DNA of 64,000 nucleotides from SFDP01 sp051653625. Lineage in GTDB: Bacteria; Bacillota; Clostridia; Lachnospirales; Lachnospiraceae. The notes below the pieces were generated by a model. That model had not been told where the DNA came from. It worked only from the letters and a program-made list of their open reading frames with translations, and did not search any database. Each line of letters begins with the position of its first letter. Position 1 is the stretch's first letter. Position numbers and translations under genes: made by a program. Positions 16,352 to 24,678 of the stretch are shown piece by piece. The stretch spans positions 1-64,000 of the forward strand of contig JBOFWM010000063.1 of NCBI GenBank assembly GCA_051653625.1, written 5' to 3'.

Positions 16352-18400
16352 ATGAAAAACCAAGTGAAATTAAAAGGGGTGTTAAGAACATATCTTTATT
16401 CATCCATAAATTTAGGATATTTATTGATATTCATAAACATAGCAGGTTATATGATTGATGTTAAAACTTCGATTATTTTAACTTTATTTTTAATATTGTA
16501 TTTTTCGATTATTGGATATTTATTGCTTAATACAAAGCCGTACATTATCAATGAATTAGTAAGTTTTGCAACAGAATATGGACAAATACAAAGGAAACTT
16601 TTGAAGGAGTTAGAATTGCCATATTTGATTTTGGATGAAAAAGGGAAAATTGTATGGTTAAATAAAGCGTTTGAACGTGAAATTAATATTTCAAGAGGAT
16701 ATTCAAAATCAATTTCTTCTATTTTTCCGGAATTGATTCGTGAAAAATTACCAATTGATATTGAGGAAACGGAGCTTGAAATTTCATTTAATGAAAAAGA
16801 ATATACTGCAAAACTTAAGAAAATTTCTTTAAAGGAAATGGTGAATCGAAGTGATATTCTTCGAGCAAAGGAATACGATGGATTTTTGATTGCAATGTAT
16901 TTGTTTGATGAGACAGCATTAAAAATAGCATTAAAGGAAAATGATAATCAGTCTCTTGCTGTAGGACTTATTTATCTTGATAATTATGAGGAAGCATTAG
17001 AAAGTGTAGAAGAAGTAAGACGTTCGCTATTAACGGCTTTGATTGATCGTAAGGTGAGCAAGTATGTTGCAAGTTTTGATGGTATTTTAAAAAAGATTGA
17101 AAAAGATAAATACTTTGTCATTTTTAGAAAAGAAGCAGTAATTAAATTACAAGGAAATAGATTTGACTTATTAGAAGAAGTAAAAACAGTAAATATTGGA
17201 AATGAAATGGCTGTGACCATAAGTATAGGTATTGGATTAAATGGATTATCTTATGCACAAAACTATGAATTTGCAAGGACATCTATCGGATTAGCTTTAG
17301 GAAGAGGTGGAGATCAAGCGGTTGTTAAAATACCGGATTCAATACAATATTATGGTGGTAAAAGTCAACAAGTTGAAAAGAATACAAGAGTAAAAGCAAG
17401 AGTAAAAGCGCATGCTTTAAGAGAAATCATTACTAGTAAAGATAAAGTACTGATTATGGGGCATCGAATTGCTGATGTAGATAGTTTTGGGGCAGCGGTT
17501 GGATTGTATCGAATTGCTAAAACATTAGATCGACAAGCGCATATAGTGGTAAATGATTTTACAACATCCGTGAAACCTTTAACGGAATTGTTTAGAAATA
17601 ATAGTGAATATGAAGAAGATATGATAATTAATAGCCAAGAAGCGCTTGAAATTGCGGAACAAAATGTAGCATTAATTATTGTGGATGTAAATAAACCAAG
17701 TATAACAGAATGTCCAGAGTTATTAAAGATTTGCAAATCAATCGTTGTGTTTGATCATCATAGACAAGGGACAGAAACAATTGATAATGCAGTTCTTTCT
17801 TATGTTGAAGCATACGCTTCATCAACATGCGAAATGGTTTCGGAGATATTACAATATATTAGTGATAATGTGAAGATTCGAGGAGAAGAAGCAGATTGTC
17901 TATATTCTGGAATTATGATAGATACAAGTAATTTTACAGTAAAGACTGGTGTTCGAACATTTGAGGCAGCGGCATTTTTAAGAAGATGTGGTTCTGATGT
18001 TACTAGAGTAAGAAAATTATTTAGAGAAGAAGCTACAGAATATAAAGCGAAAGCAGATGCTGTAAGTCAAGCGCAAATTTATAGAGGAAATTATGCAATT
18101 TCAATCTGTGATAGTACGGAGCTAGAAAGTCCGACTGTTGTATGTGCGCAAGCAGCAAATGAACTACTTAATATTCGAACGGTAAAAGCAAGCTTTGTAC
18201 TTACGATGTATCATGATATTGTGTATGTAAGTGCAAGATCGATTGATGAAATTAATGTTCAAGTGATTATGGAACGATTAGGTGGTGGAGGCCATTTAAA
18301 TGTTGCTGGTTGTCAAATGGAAGGTATTACATTAGATGAAGCCATTGACAAAATAGAAGAAGTATTAGATCAAATTCAGCAAGAAGAAGGAATTTCTTAA
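16352..18400 (+). CDS. gdpP: c-di-AMP phosphodiesterase, GdpP family
   Basis: 682 residues from ATG 16352; the frame is open from a TTG at 16325, but that has no ribosome site. Two N-terminal membrane helices (about 10-55) lead into a PAS-like region, then a degenerate GGDEF domain (about 170-310), then DHH and DHHA1 domains. Visible catalytic features are GHRIADVDSFG, FDHHRQG, IMIDTSNF and GGGGHLNVAG. By family knowledge it hydrolyses c-di-AMP and so affects cell-wall and osmotic balance. The gene order gdpP-rplI-dnaB is conserved in Firmicutes. Confidence 0.94.
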   Translation: MKNQVKLKGVLRTYLYSSINLGYLLIFINIAGYMIDVKTSIILTLFLILYFSIIGYLLLNTKPYIINELVSFATEYGQIQRKLLKELELPYLILDEKGKIVWLNKAFEREINISRGYSKSISSIFPELIREKLPIDIEETELEISFNEKEYTAKLKKISLKEMVNRSDILRAKEYDGFLIAMYLFDETALKIALKENDNQSLAVGLIYLDNYEEALESVEEVRRSLLTALIDRKVSKYVASFDGILKKIEKDKYFVIFRKEAVIKLQGNRFDLLEEVKTVNIGNEMAVTISIGIGLNGLSYAQNYEFARTSIGLALGRGGDQAVVKIPDSIQYYGGKSQQVEKNTRVKARVKAHALREIITSKDKVLIMGHRIADVDSFGAAVGLYRIAKTLDRQAHIVVNDFTTSVKPLTELFRNNSEYEEDMIINSQEALEIAEQNVALIIVDVNKPSITECPELLKICKSIVVFDHHRQGTETIDNAVLSYVEAYASSTCEMVSEILQYISDNVKIRGEEADCLYSGIMIDTSNFTVKTGVRTFEAAAFLRRCGSDVTRVRKLFREEATEYKAKADAVSQAQIYRGNYAISICDSTELESPTVVCAQAANELLNIRTVKASFVLTMYHDIVYVSARSIDEINVQVIMERLGGGGHLNVAGCQMEGITLDEAIDKIEEVLDQIQQEEGIS

Positions 18401-18434
18401 AAATAAATATATTTAGAAAAAGGCGGTTAGGACT

Positions 18435-18887
18435 ATGAAAATTATATTATTACAAGATGATAAAAAATTAGGAAAAAAGGGTGATATTATAAATGCAAAC
18501 GATGGATTTGCTAGAAATTATATCTTGCCAAAGAAAATTGGATTGGAAGCGACACCTAAAAATCTTAACGATTTAAAACTACAACATGCAAATGAAGAAA
18601 GAGTTGCAAAAGAGCAACATGATGCAGCAATTGCTTTTGGTAAAGAGCTTGAAGAAAAAGAAGTTATTGTTAAAATAAAAGCAGGAGAAGGTGGAAAAAC
18701 ATTTGGGTCAGTTTCTACAAAAGAAATTGCAACAGCTTTTAAAGAACAATTTGATATAACAATTGATAAAAAGAAAATTCAACTAGCAGATAACATTAAA
18801 AACTTTGGTATTTATGAAATAAAAGTGAAATTACATCCTAAGGTAGTAGCAACTTTAAAAGTACGTGTTGCTGAGGAAGGAAAATAG
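18435..18887 (+). CDS. rplI: 50S ribosomal protein L9
   Basis: 150 residues. N-terminal signature MKIILLQDDKKLGKKGDIIN and NDGFARNYILPK, long connecting helix, and C-terminal domain with GGKTFGSVSTKEI. Binds 23S rRNA near the L1 stalk. AGGCGGT is upstream of the ATG. Lies 34 bases after gdpP and 6 bases before dnaB. Confidence 0.97.
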   Translation: MKIILLQDDKKLGKKGDIINANDGFARNYILPKKIGLEATPKNLNDLKLQHANEERVAKEQHDAAIAFGKELEEKEVIVKIKAGEGGKTFGSVSTKEIATAFKEQFDITIDKKKIQLADNIKNFGIYEIKVKLHPKVVATLKVRVAEEGK

Positions 18888-18893
18888 TTTAGT

Positions 18894-20231
18894 ATGGCAG
18901 TACTTGATGAAACATTAATTAAGAAAGTATTACCTCATAGTATAGAGGCGGAGCAATCAGTTATTGGATCTATGCTTATGGATAAAGAAGTAATTGTGGT
19001 TGTTTCGGAATTAATTACGGGTGATGATTTTTATAGTAAACAATATCAAATTCTTTTTGAAACTATGGTGGAATTAAATAATGAAGGAAAGCCGGTGGAT
19101 CCGGTTACACTTCAGGATCGATTAAAAGAAAAAGATGTACCACCTCAAATTAGTGATTTAGAATTTATGCGAGAAATTTTAACATCTAGATTTACTTCTG
19201 CTAATGTACGTGCTTATGCCAATATTGTTTCAGAAAAAGCGACATTAAGAAGATTAATTCGTCTAAATGAGGAGATTGCTAACACTTGTTATTTAGGGAA
19301 AGAGAATTTAGAATATATTTTAGCAGATACAGAAAAAAGAGTATTTGATATTGTTCAAAGAAAAAGTACACAGGAATTTGTTCCAATTAGAAAAATTGTA
19401 ATGAATGCACTTGATAAAATAGAAGAAGCAGGGAAAACTTCTGGTAGTGTAACAGGGATTGCAACAGGGTTTTTGGACTTAGATTATAAAACATCGGGTA
19501 TGCAACCAGCGGACTTGGTTTTAATAGCTGCAAGACCTTCTATGGGAAAGACTGCATTTGTGTTAAATATTGCTCAAAATGTTGCATTTCGATTAAATGA
19601 AACGGTAGCAATTTTTAGTTTGGAAATGTCAAAAGAACAACTTGTAAATCGTATGTTTTCACTTGAATCTAGAGTGGATGCACAACATTTGAGAAGCGGT
19701 AAATTAAGTGATCTTGAGTGGGAAAAATTAATTGAAAGTGCTGGTGTTATTGGGCAATCGAATTTAATTATTGATGACACGCCAGGGATAAGTATTTCGG
19801 AATTAAGATCAAAGTGTAGAAAGTTCAAATTAGAACAAAATCTTAGTATGATTATCATTGATTATTTACAATTAATGTCTGGAAGTGGAAAAAATGAATC
19901 GAGACAACAAGAAATATCTGATATTTCAAGATCTTTAAAATCGATAGCAAGAGAGCTTAAGGTCCCTGTATTGGCATTATCTCAGTTAAGTCGTGCGGTG
20001 GAGACTAGACCGGATCACAGACCGATTATGTCAGATTTACGTGAATCAGGAGCGATAGAACAGGATGCCGATGTTGTAATGTTTATCTATCGTGATGATT
20101 ATTATGACAAAGACTCCGAGAAAAAAGGAATTGCAGAAATAATTATTGCAAAACAAAGAAATGGTCCAATTGGTACAGTTGATCTTGTGTGGTTGCCAGA
20201 ATATACAAAGTTTGCTAATTTACAAAGATAA
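18894..20231 (+). CDS. dnaB: Replicative DNA helicase DnaB (DnaC in Bacillus)
   Basis: 445 residues. N-terminal DnaB domain begins LPHSIEAEQSVIGSML. RecA-like ATPase from about 180, with Walker A ARPSMGKTAF, Walker B MIIIDYLQLM, and RQQEISDISRSLK and LSQLSRAVE further on. Hexameric 5'-3' helicase of the replication fork. No intein is seen. Last gene of the gdpP-rplI unit, with a terminator after it. Confidence 0.97.
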   Translation: MAVLDETLIKKVLPHSIEAEQSVIGSMLMDKEVIVVVSELITGDDFYSKQYQILFETMVELNNEGKPVDPVTLQDRLKEKDVPPQISDLEFMREILTSRFTSANVRAYANIVSEKATLRRLIRLNEEIANTCYLGKENLEYILADTEKRVFDIVQRKSTQEFVPIRKIVMNALDKIEEAGKTSGSVTGIATGFLDLDYKTSGMQPADLVLIAARPSMGKTAFVLNIAQNVAFRLNETVAIFSLEMSKEQLVNRMFSLESRVDAQHLRSGKLSDLEWEKLIESAGVIGQSNLIIDDTPGISISELRSKCRKFKLEQNLSMIIIDYLQLMSGSGKNESRQQEISDISRSLKSIARELKVPVLALSQLSRAVETRPDHRPIMSDLRESGAIEQDADVVMFIYRDDYYDKDSEKKGIAEIIIAKQRNGPIGTVDLVWLPEYTKFANLQR

Positions 20232-20246
20232 ATAAATATTCATACA

Positions 20247-20282
20247 AAAGAGAATGAGCATATAGGCTTATTCTCTTTTTTT
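20247..20282 (+). terminator. Intrinsic terminator after dnaB
   Basis: 13-bp stem AAAGAGAATGAGC (20247-20259) with GCTTATTCTCTTT (20266-20278), then a T run. Confidence 0.9.
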
Positions 20283-20304
20283 ATAAAAGTAGGAGGGAAT
20301 AAAA

Positions 20305-20847
20305 ATGGAAAAAGAAAAAAACACAATTTCAGAAACTGCAAAATTAGTAGGAGTAGAAAATCATGTATTACGATATTGGGAGGAAGAACTTGAGCTAGAT
20401 ATTTATAGAAATGAAGTTGGTCATAGATTTTATACATTAAAAGATATAAACACCTTTAAAAAAATTAAAAATTGGAAAGAAAAAGGACTACAATTAAAAG
20501 CGATAAAAGGAATGTTGGGTATACATAAGAATGAAAATATTGTTTCAATTTATCCATATGAAAGAAATGAACATGAAGTAAGTACAGAAGATATAAAAAT
20601 ACAAAGACTTCAAAGTATATTAAAAAATATGATGCAAGAGGCCGTTTCAGATGCATTGATTGATTTTAGTGAAGAATTGACAAAAGAAATAAAAGAAGAA
20701 ATACGATATGAATTTGAAAGAAAAGAGCTAATGGATCGAGAAATAATGAAAATACAAAATGAAAGGTTGGAAAAACATTTTCAAGAACTTGATACAAGGT
20801 TGAGAGAAGTGAGTGGAAAAAAAAGAAAAAAGCATTCAATATTTTGA
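20305..20847 (+). CDS. MerR-type DNA-binding protein with coiled-coil tail (RacA-like architecture)
   Basis: 180 residues. A MerR-like winged helix occupies about 1-75 (ISETAKLVGVENHVLRYWEE, then NEVGHRFYTLKDIN). The rest is a long, charged, helical coiled-coil region ending in a Lys/Arg-rich tail KKRKKKHSIF. No effector-binding domain is present, unlike most MerR regulators. The size and order match RacA, which anchors the chromosome origin at the pole during sporulation. Sequence similarity to RacA is not obvious by eye, so this is an architectural suggestion only; a plain regulator is the alternative. GGAGG lies before the ATG. Confidence 0.65.
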   Translation: MEKEKNTISETAKLVGVENHVLRYWEEELELDIYRNEVGHRFYTLKDINTFKKIKNWKEKGLQLKAIKGMLGIHKNENIVSIYPYERNEHEVSTEDIKIQRLQSILKNMMQEAVSDALIDFSEELTKEIKEEIRYEFERKELMDREIMKIQNERLEKHFQELDTRLREVSGKKRKKHSIF

Positions 20848-20862
20848 ATGCTTTTCCTTTTT
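20828..20862 (+). terminator. Terminator overlapping the end of the MerR-type gene
   Basis: 12-bp stem AAAAGCATTCAA (20828-20839) with TTGAATGCTTTT (20844-20855). The stop codon lies inside the hairpin. It may also end the convergent ferredoxin transcript. Confidence 0.85.
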
Positions 20863-20863
20863 A

Positions 20864-21034
20864 TTAACCTTCTGAAATTGCGCCTACAGGACAAGCTCCT
20901 GCGCATGATCCACAGTCGATGCATGTGTCAGCACTGATTTCAAATTGAGAATCTCCTTGGCTGATTGCGTTAACTGGACATTGAGATTCACATGCTCCAC
21001 AACTTACGCATGAGTCACTAATTACATATGCCAT
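20864..21034 (-). CDS. 2[4Fe-4S] ferredoxin
   Basis: 56 residues. Two clostridial cluster motifs are complete: CVSCGACESQCPV and CIDCGSCAGACPV, eight Cys in all, each followed by a V-x-AI tail. This is a small low-potential electron carrier for pyruvate, hydrogenase or other redox enzymes. AAAGGAGGT lies 7 bases before the ATG. Convergent with the gene before it and upstream of no other gene on its strand, so it is probably monocistronic. Confidence 0.95.
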   Translation of the reverse strand: MAYVISDSCVSCGACESQCPVNAISQGDSQFEISADTCIDCGSCAGACPVGAISEG

Positions 21035-21076
21035 TGTTATGACCTCCTTTTAAAAAAATACATTTCTACATTATCT

Positions 21077-21105
21077 AGTGTAATACAATTTTTTAGTTTG
21101 TACAA
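21077..21105 (-). promoter_or_regulatory. Candidate promoter of the ferredoxin gene
   Basis: On the minus strand TTGTAC (21105-21100), 17-bp spacer, TACACT (21082-21077). The -10 is imperfect. Confidence 0.4.
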
Positions 21106-21138
21106 CAAAAAATTGAAAAAAATAGATACAAATTGAAA

Positions 21139-21888
21139 TTAACTTTCTAAGCGTCGTGCCTTTATTCCGTTTAAAATCATTTGTTTCTTTTCTGGTATAA
21201 GTTCTTTGTCCATTGCTGGAAGATCTGCTAATTTATATTTGATACCTAAGCTATCATATTTAGGTTTCCCCATAGTATGGTATGGTAATACATCTAAAAC
21301 TTTAATATTTTTAAACTCGCCGATTGCATATCCTAATTTATATAAATCGTCATCATTATCGGTAAGACCTGGAACAACAACATGACGAATCCACATAGGA
21401 ATATTTTTTTCGTTTAAATAAGATGCAAATGCAAGAATTGGATCGTTTGGTTGTGCTGTTAATTCTTTATGCTTAATTGGATCGATATGTTTAATATCAA
21501 GCATAATTAGATCAGTTAAAGAGAGAAGTTTGTTTAATTTTTCCATCCATTCACTATCTTCTGGATAAAAACAAATTCCAGAAGTATCAATACATGTATG
21601 AATATTCTCTTTTTTTGCAAGCATAAACAATTCAATTAAAAAATCAACTTGTAATAATGGTTCACCGCCAGTAACAGTAATACCACCACCGTTGTAAAAG
21701 CCAATATTACGCATATACTGCTCGATAATATAGGAAGGCTCTAAAAGTGTGCCACCATCTAAATTCCAAGTATCTGGGTTATGACAATAAGCACAACGCA
21801 TAGGGCAGCCTTGTGTAAAGACTACATATCGCACGCCAGGGCCATCTACTGTGCCAAAACTTTCTAAAGAGTGAATTTTTCCTTTCAT
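21139..21888 (-). CDS. pflA: Pyruvate formate-lyase activating enzyme (radical SAM)
   Basis: 249 residues from ATG 21888, which follows AAGGAG by 8 bases; the frame is open 12 codons further up but without a ribosome site. Opening HSLESFGTVDGPGVRYVVF and the 4Fe-4S motif CPMRCAYCHNPDTW (C-x3-C-x2-C) are typical of PflA, as is GGGITVTGGEPLLQ for SAM binding. It installs the glycyl radical on pyruvate formate-lyase. Here its target Gly is on a separate 80-residue protein encoded just upstream. A terminator lies between them, so PflA expression may come from read-through or a weak own promoter. Confidence 0.95.
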   Translation of the reverse strand: MKGKIHSLESFGTVDGPGVRYVVFTQGCPMRCAYCHNPDTWNLDGGTLLEPSYIIEQYMRNIGFYNGGGITVTGGEPLLQVDFLIELFMLAKKENIHTCIDTSGICFYPEDSEWMEKLNKLLSLTDLIMLDIKHIDPIKHKELTAQPNDPILAFASYLNEKNIPMWIRHVVVPGLTDNDDDLYKLGYAIGEFKNIKVLDVLPYHTMGKPKYDSLGIKYKLADLPAMDKELIPEKKQMILNGIKARRLES

Positions 21889-21913
21889 ACTTAGTTCTCC
21901 TTTCTTAATTATG

Positions 21914-21944
21914 AAAAAAACCACACCGCAGGGTGTGGTTTTCT
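21914..21944 (-). terminator. Terminator between the PFL radical-domain gene and pflA
   Basis: On the minus strand AAAACCACACC pairs with GGTGTGGTTTT (21942-21932 with 21927-21917), followed by T residues. It would lower pflA expression relative to the abundant PFL subunits. Confidence 0.85.
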
Positions 21945-21954
21945 TTTGTAGTTA

Positions 21955-22197
21955 CTATACCGCTGAATGGAAAGTACGTGAAATTACATCTGCTTGTTGT
22001 TCTGGTGTTAATTTGATGAAATTAACAGCATATCCTGAAACACGGATAGTTAATTGAGGATAATTTTCTGGGTGTGCTTTTGCATCTTCTAACATTTCTC
22101 TATTTAAAACATTAACGTTAAGATGATGTCCACCTTTTTCTGAATATCCATCTAATAAAGACACTAAATTATCGATTTGAGCGTTACTTGTTGACAT
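21955..22197 (-). CDS. Stand-alone glycyl-radical domain of pyruvate formate-lyase
   Basis: 80 residues, equal to the last part of a normal PflB: LVSLLDGYSEKGGHHLNVNV, then LNREMLEDAKAHPENYPQ, then LTIRVSGYAVNF, ending DVISRTFHSAV. The Gly of RVSGYA is the radical site. E. coli GrcA/YfiD is a similar free domain, but there it is a spare part for a full-length PFL. In this genome the PFL chain encoded at 22452 stops before this domain, so the two proteins should be needed together. Own ribosome site (GGAG, 8 bases before ATG), 17 bases after the gene before it. Confidence 0.93.
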   Translation of the reverse strand: MSTSNAQIDNLVSLLDGYSEKGGHHLNVNVLNREMLEDAKAHPENYPQLTIRVSGYAVNFIKLTPEQQADVISRTFHSAV

Positions 22198-22214
22198 AGT
22201 ATTTTCTCCTTTTC

Positions 22215-22427
22215 TTATTTGTTTTGTGTATAGTCATCAAGACCTTGTTGTAAAGTAGGAACACTGCATGCTAAAGGAGTACGAGAACAATCGGTACAAC
22301 CCATAGTATGAACTTCTTTAGTAGTATTGGTCGATTCATTTACGTTGACATTTACATGTCCTATGCCTTTTTCCATACCAGAATCAAGCATTGCAACTAA
22401 ATCATCAATCATTTGTTTTTCATTCAT
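22215..22427 (-). CDS. Cys-rich small protein sharing the N-terminal part of the PFL radical domain
   Basis: 70 residues from ATG 22427 (6 bases after AGGAGC; the ATG at 22433 has no spacing). Residues 7-31 (IDDLVAMLDSGMEKG, then GHVNVNV) match the start of the 80-residue radical protein (IDNLVSLLDGYSEKG, then HHLNVNV). After that it diverges: it lacks RVSGYA and has a CTDC pair plus a further Cys, then TLQQGLDDY. It sits between the PFL core and its radical domain. I do not recognise a named family. It may dock on the PFL core in place of the radical domain, bind metal or sense redox state; this is inference. Confidence 0.8.
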   Translation of the reverse strand: MNEKQMIDDLVAMLDSGMEKGIGHVNVNVNESTNTTKEVHTMGCTDCSRTPLACSVPTLQQGLDDYTQNK

Positions 22428-22451
22428 AATCATGCTCCTTTCCTAATTATA

Positions 22452-24491
22452 TTAGTTGTTTAAATCTAGTTCTAAATCACCAACAAATACTTGGTCTTCT
22501 TTTCCAAGAGCACCTGGAATGATAGTAAATGTATTAGAGATACCATCTTGTGAATCGTTAAATGGAAGTTTTGATACAGATGATAATGAAGCAACAGCTC
22601 CTTTTGTATCACGTCCATGCATTGGGTTAGCACCTGGAGCAAAAGGTTGACCCATTTTACGTCCATCAGGTGTAGAACCTGTAGCTTTTCCATAAACAAC
22701 GTTTGAAGTAATTGTTAATACAGACATTGTTGGGAAACCATTTCTATAAGTATGGTGTCTTCTGATCATAGTCATGAATTTAGAAACTAATTCTTTTGCA
22801 ATCATATCTACACGATCATCATCATTACCATATTTAGGGAATTCGCCAGTTGTTTCGAAATCAACAATGATTCCGTCTTCGTCTCTGATTGGTTTTACAG
22901 TTGCATATTTGATTGCTGATAATGAATCGGCAACAACTGAAAGACCAGCGATACCTGTTGCAAAATAACGAAGAACATCTCTATCATGTAAAGCCATTTG
23001 AGCTCTTTCATAAGAGTATTTATCATGCATGTAGTGAATTACATTTAATGTATTAACATAAACATCTGCTAACCATTCCATCATATCTTCAAATGCAGTA
23101 ACAACTGTAGCATAATCTAATACATCACCTTCATATTTACGATATCTTGGACCAACTTGTTTTTTAGTTTTTTCATCGATACCACCATTTAAAGAATATA
23201 ATAAACATTTTGCTAAGTTAGCTCTAGCTCCGAAGAATTGCATTTCTTTACCAACACGCATTGAAGATACACAACAAGCAATTGCATAGTCATCACCATG
23301 AGTTACTCTCATTAAATCATCGTTTTCGTATTGAATAGAAGATGTTTGGATTGACATTTTTGCACAATATTTTTTGAAGTTTGCTGGTAACTTAGTTGAC
23401 CAAAGTACAGTTAAGTTTGGTTCTGGAGCAGGTCCTAAGTTTGTTAAAGTGTGAAGTACACGGAAGCTTGTTTTAGAAACTAAAGGACGTCCGTCGATAC
23501 CTACACCACCAATAGTTTCAGTAACCCAAACTGGATCTCCTGAGAATAATTGATTGTATTCTGGTGTACGAGCAAATTTAATTAATCTTAATTTCATTAC
23601 AAAATGATCAATAAATTCTTGAACTTGTTCTTCAGTGAATGTTCCGTTTTGGATATCTCTTTCAGCATAAATATCAAGGAATGTAGAAGTACGTCCTAAA
23701 GACATAGCAGCTCCATTTTGTTCTTTAACTGCAGCTAAATAACCAAAGTATGTTGCTTGAATTGCTTCTTGAACATTAGTTGCTGGTTTAGAAATGTCAC
23801 ATCCGTAAGACGCAGCCATTTGTTTCATCATTTTAAGAGCAACAATTTGTTCTGAAATTTCTTCACGAAGACGCATAACATCATCAGTCATAACACGTCC
23901 TGTAGAATCTTTTTGTTCTAATTTGTCTTCGATAAGTCTATCAATACCATATAAAGCGATACGTCTGTAATCACCAATAATACGTCCACGTCCGTAAGCA
24001 TCTGGAAGACCTGTGATAATATGAGAAGAACGACAAGCTCTCATATCAGCATTGTATGCATCAAAACATCCAGCATTATGAGTTTTTCTGTGTGTAGAGA
24101 AAAATTCACTAATTTCAGGATCTACTGTATATCCGTTATCTTCACATGCTTTTTCTGCCATACGAATACCACCATATGGTTGCATAGAACGTTTAAAAGG
24201 CTTGTCTGTTTGAAATCCTACAATTGTTTCTTTTGATTTATCAAGATATCCTGGTCCGTGTGAAGTAATAGTAGAAACAACTTTAGTATCCATATCAAGG
24301 ACACCGCCTGCTTCTCTTTCCTTCTTTGATAAATCCATAACTTGGGCCCATAAATCTGTTGTGTTTTGTGTAGGTCCTGCTAAGAAAGAATCATCACCTT
24401 CATAAGGTGTATAATTTTTTTGAATAAAATCTCTAACATTGATTTCACTTTCCCATTTGCCGCCTACAAAATTTGTCCACTCTGGTTTCAT
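22452..24491 (-). CDS. pflB: Pyruvate formate-lyase catalytic core lacking the glycyl-radical domain
   Basis: 679 residues versus about 750-760 for full-length PFL. Opens MKPEWTNFVGGKWESEINVR; YAIACCVSSMRVGKEM holds the catalytic Cys-Cys pair near residue 410; the late part includes PDGRKMGQPFAPGANPMHGR. It ends NTFTIIPGALGKEDQVFVGD plus a few acidic residues, at the point where full-length enzymes continue into the radical domain. PFL converts pyruvate and CoA to acetyl-CoA and formate. The missing piece is supplied by the gene at 21955. Stop codon and downstream ribosome sites are clean, so this is not a frameshift. AGGAGG lies before the ATG, and a strong promoter is at 24548-24576. Confidence 0.93.
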   Translation of the reverse strand: MKPEWTNFVGGKWESEINVRDFIQKNYTPYEGDDSFLAGPTQNTTDLWAQVMDLSKKEREAGGVLDMDTKVVSTITSHGPGYLDKSKETIVGFQTDKPFKRSMQPYGGIRMAEKACEDNGYTVDPEISEFFSTHRKTHNAGCFDAYNADMRACRSSHIITGLPDAYGRGRIIGDYRRIALYGIDRLIEDKLEQKDSTGRVMTDDVMRLREEISEQIVALKMMKQMAASYGCDISKPATNVQEAIQATYFGYLAAVKEQNGAAMSLGRTSTFLDIYAERDIQNGTFTEEQVQEFIDHFVMKLRLIKFARTPEYNQLFSGDPVWVTETIGGVGIDGRPLVSKTSFRVLHTLTNLGPAPEPNLTVLWSTKLPANFKKYCAKMSIQTSSIQYENDDLMRVTHGDDYAIACCVSSMRVGKEMQFFGARANLAKCLLYSLNGGIDEKTKKQVGPRYRKYEGDVLDYATVVTAFEDMMEWLADVYVNTLNVIHYMHDKYSYERAQMALHDRDVLRYFATGIAGLSVVADSLSAIKYATVKPIRDEDGIIVDFETTGEFPKYGNDDDRVDMIAKELVSKFMTMIRRHHTYRNGFPTMSVLTITSNVVYGKATGSTPDGRKMGQPFAPGANPMHGRDTKGAVASLSSVSKLPFNDSQDGISNTFTIIPGALGKEDQVFVGDLELDLNN

Positions 24492-24516
24492 TTTGAAAAT
24501 GCCTCCTATAATTTGA

Positions 24517-24534
24517 TTGTTAAATTTTTGTTAA
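24517..24534 (-). promoter_or_regulatory. Direct repeats in the pfl 5' untranslated region
   Basis: TTGTTAA at 24517-24523 and again at 24528-24534, 11 bp apart (one helical turn). TTGTTAA is the half-site of Rex redox repressor operators, but Rex sites are normally inverted, so the assignment is open. Confidence 0.35.
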
Positions 24535-24547
24535 TCTTCTAGAGTTC

Positions 24548-24576
24548 ATTATATCTTTGATTGTTCATGACGTCAA
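24548..24576 (-). promoter_or_regulatory. Strong sigma-A promoter of the pfl operon
   Basis: Minus strand TTGACG (24576-24571), 17-bp spacer, TATAAT (24553-24548). The palindrome TGACGTCA (24568-24575) overlaps the -35 and may be an operator. Confidence 0.85.
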
Positions 24577-24615
24577 GATAATGGAATGTACTTTTTTTGG
24601 TACAAATTTAAGGTG

Positions 24616-24644
24616 TTGCATTAAGAAAAAGAACATATTATACT
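24616..24644 (+). promoter_or_regulatory. Sigma-A promoter of the DUF1858 gene
   Basis: TTGCAT (24616-24621), 17-bp spacer, TATACT (24639-24644). Divergent from the pfl promoter. Confidence 0.7.
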
Positions 24645-24678
24645 TATTAAATATTATAATGGAGAATGGAGGAAGAAA

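Noticed and set aside
22472..22699. Alternative frame at the end of the PFL core that might restore the missing domain
   Set aside because: It does not encode radical-domain motifs; the domain is found intact as a separate gene, so no frameshift is needed.
24021..24236. Plus-strand frame inside the PFL core
   Set aside because: Antisense of a strongly conserved gene, with no promoter or ribosome site.
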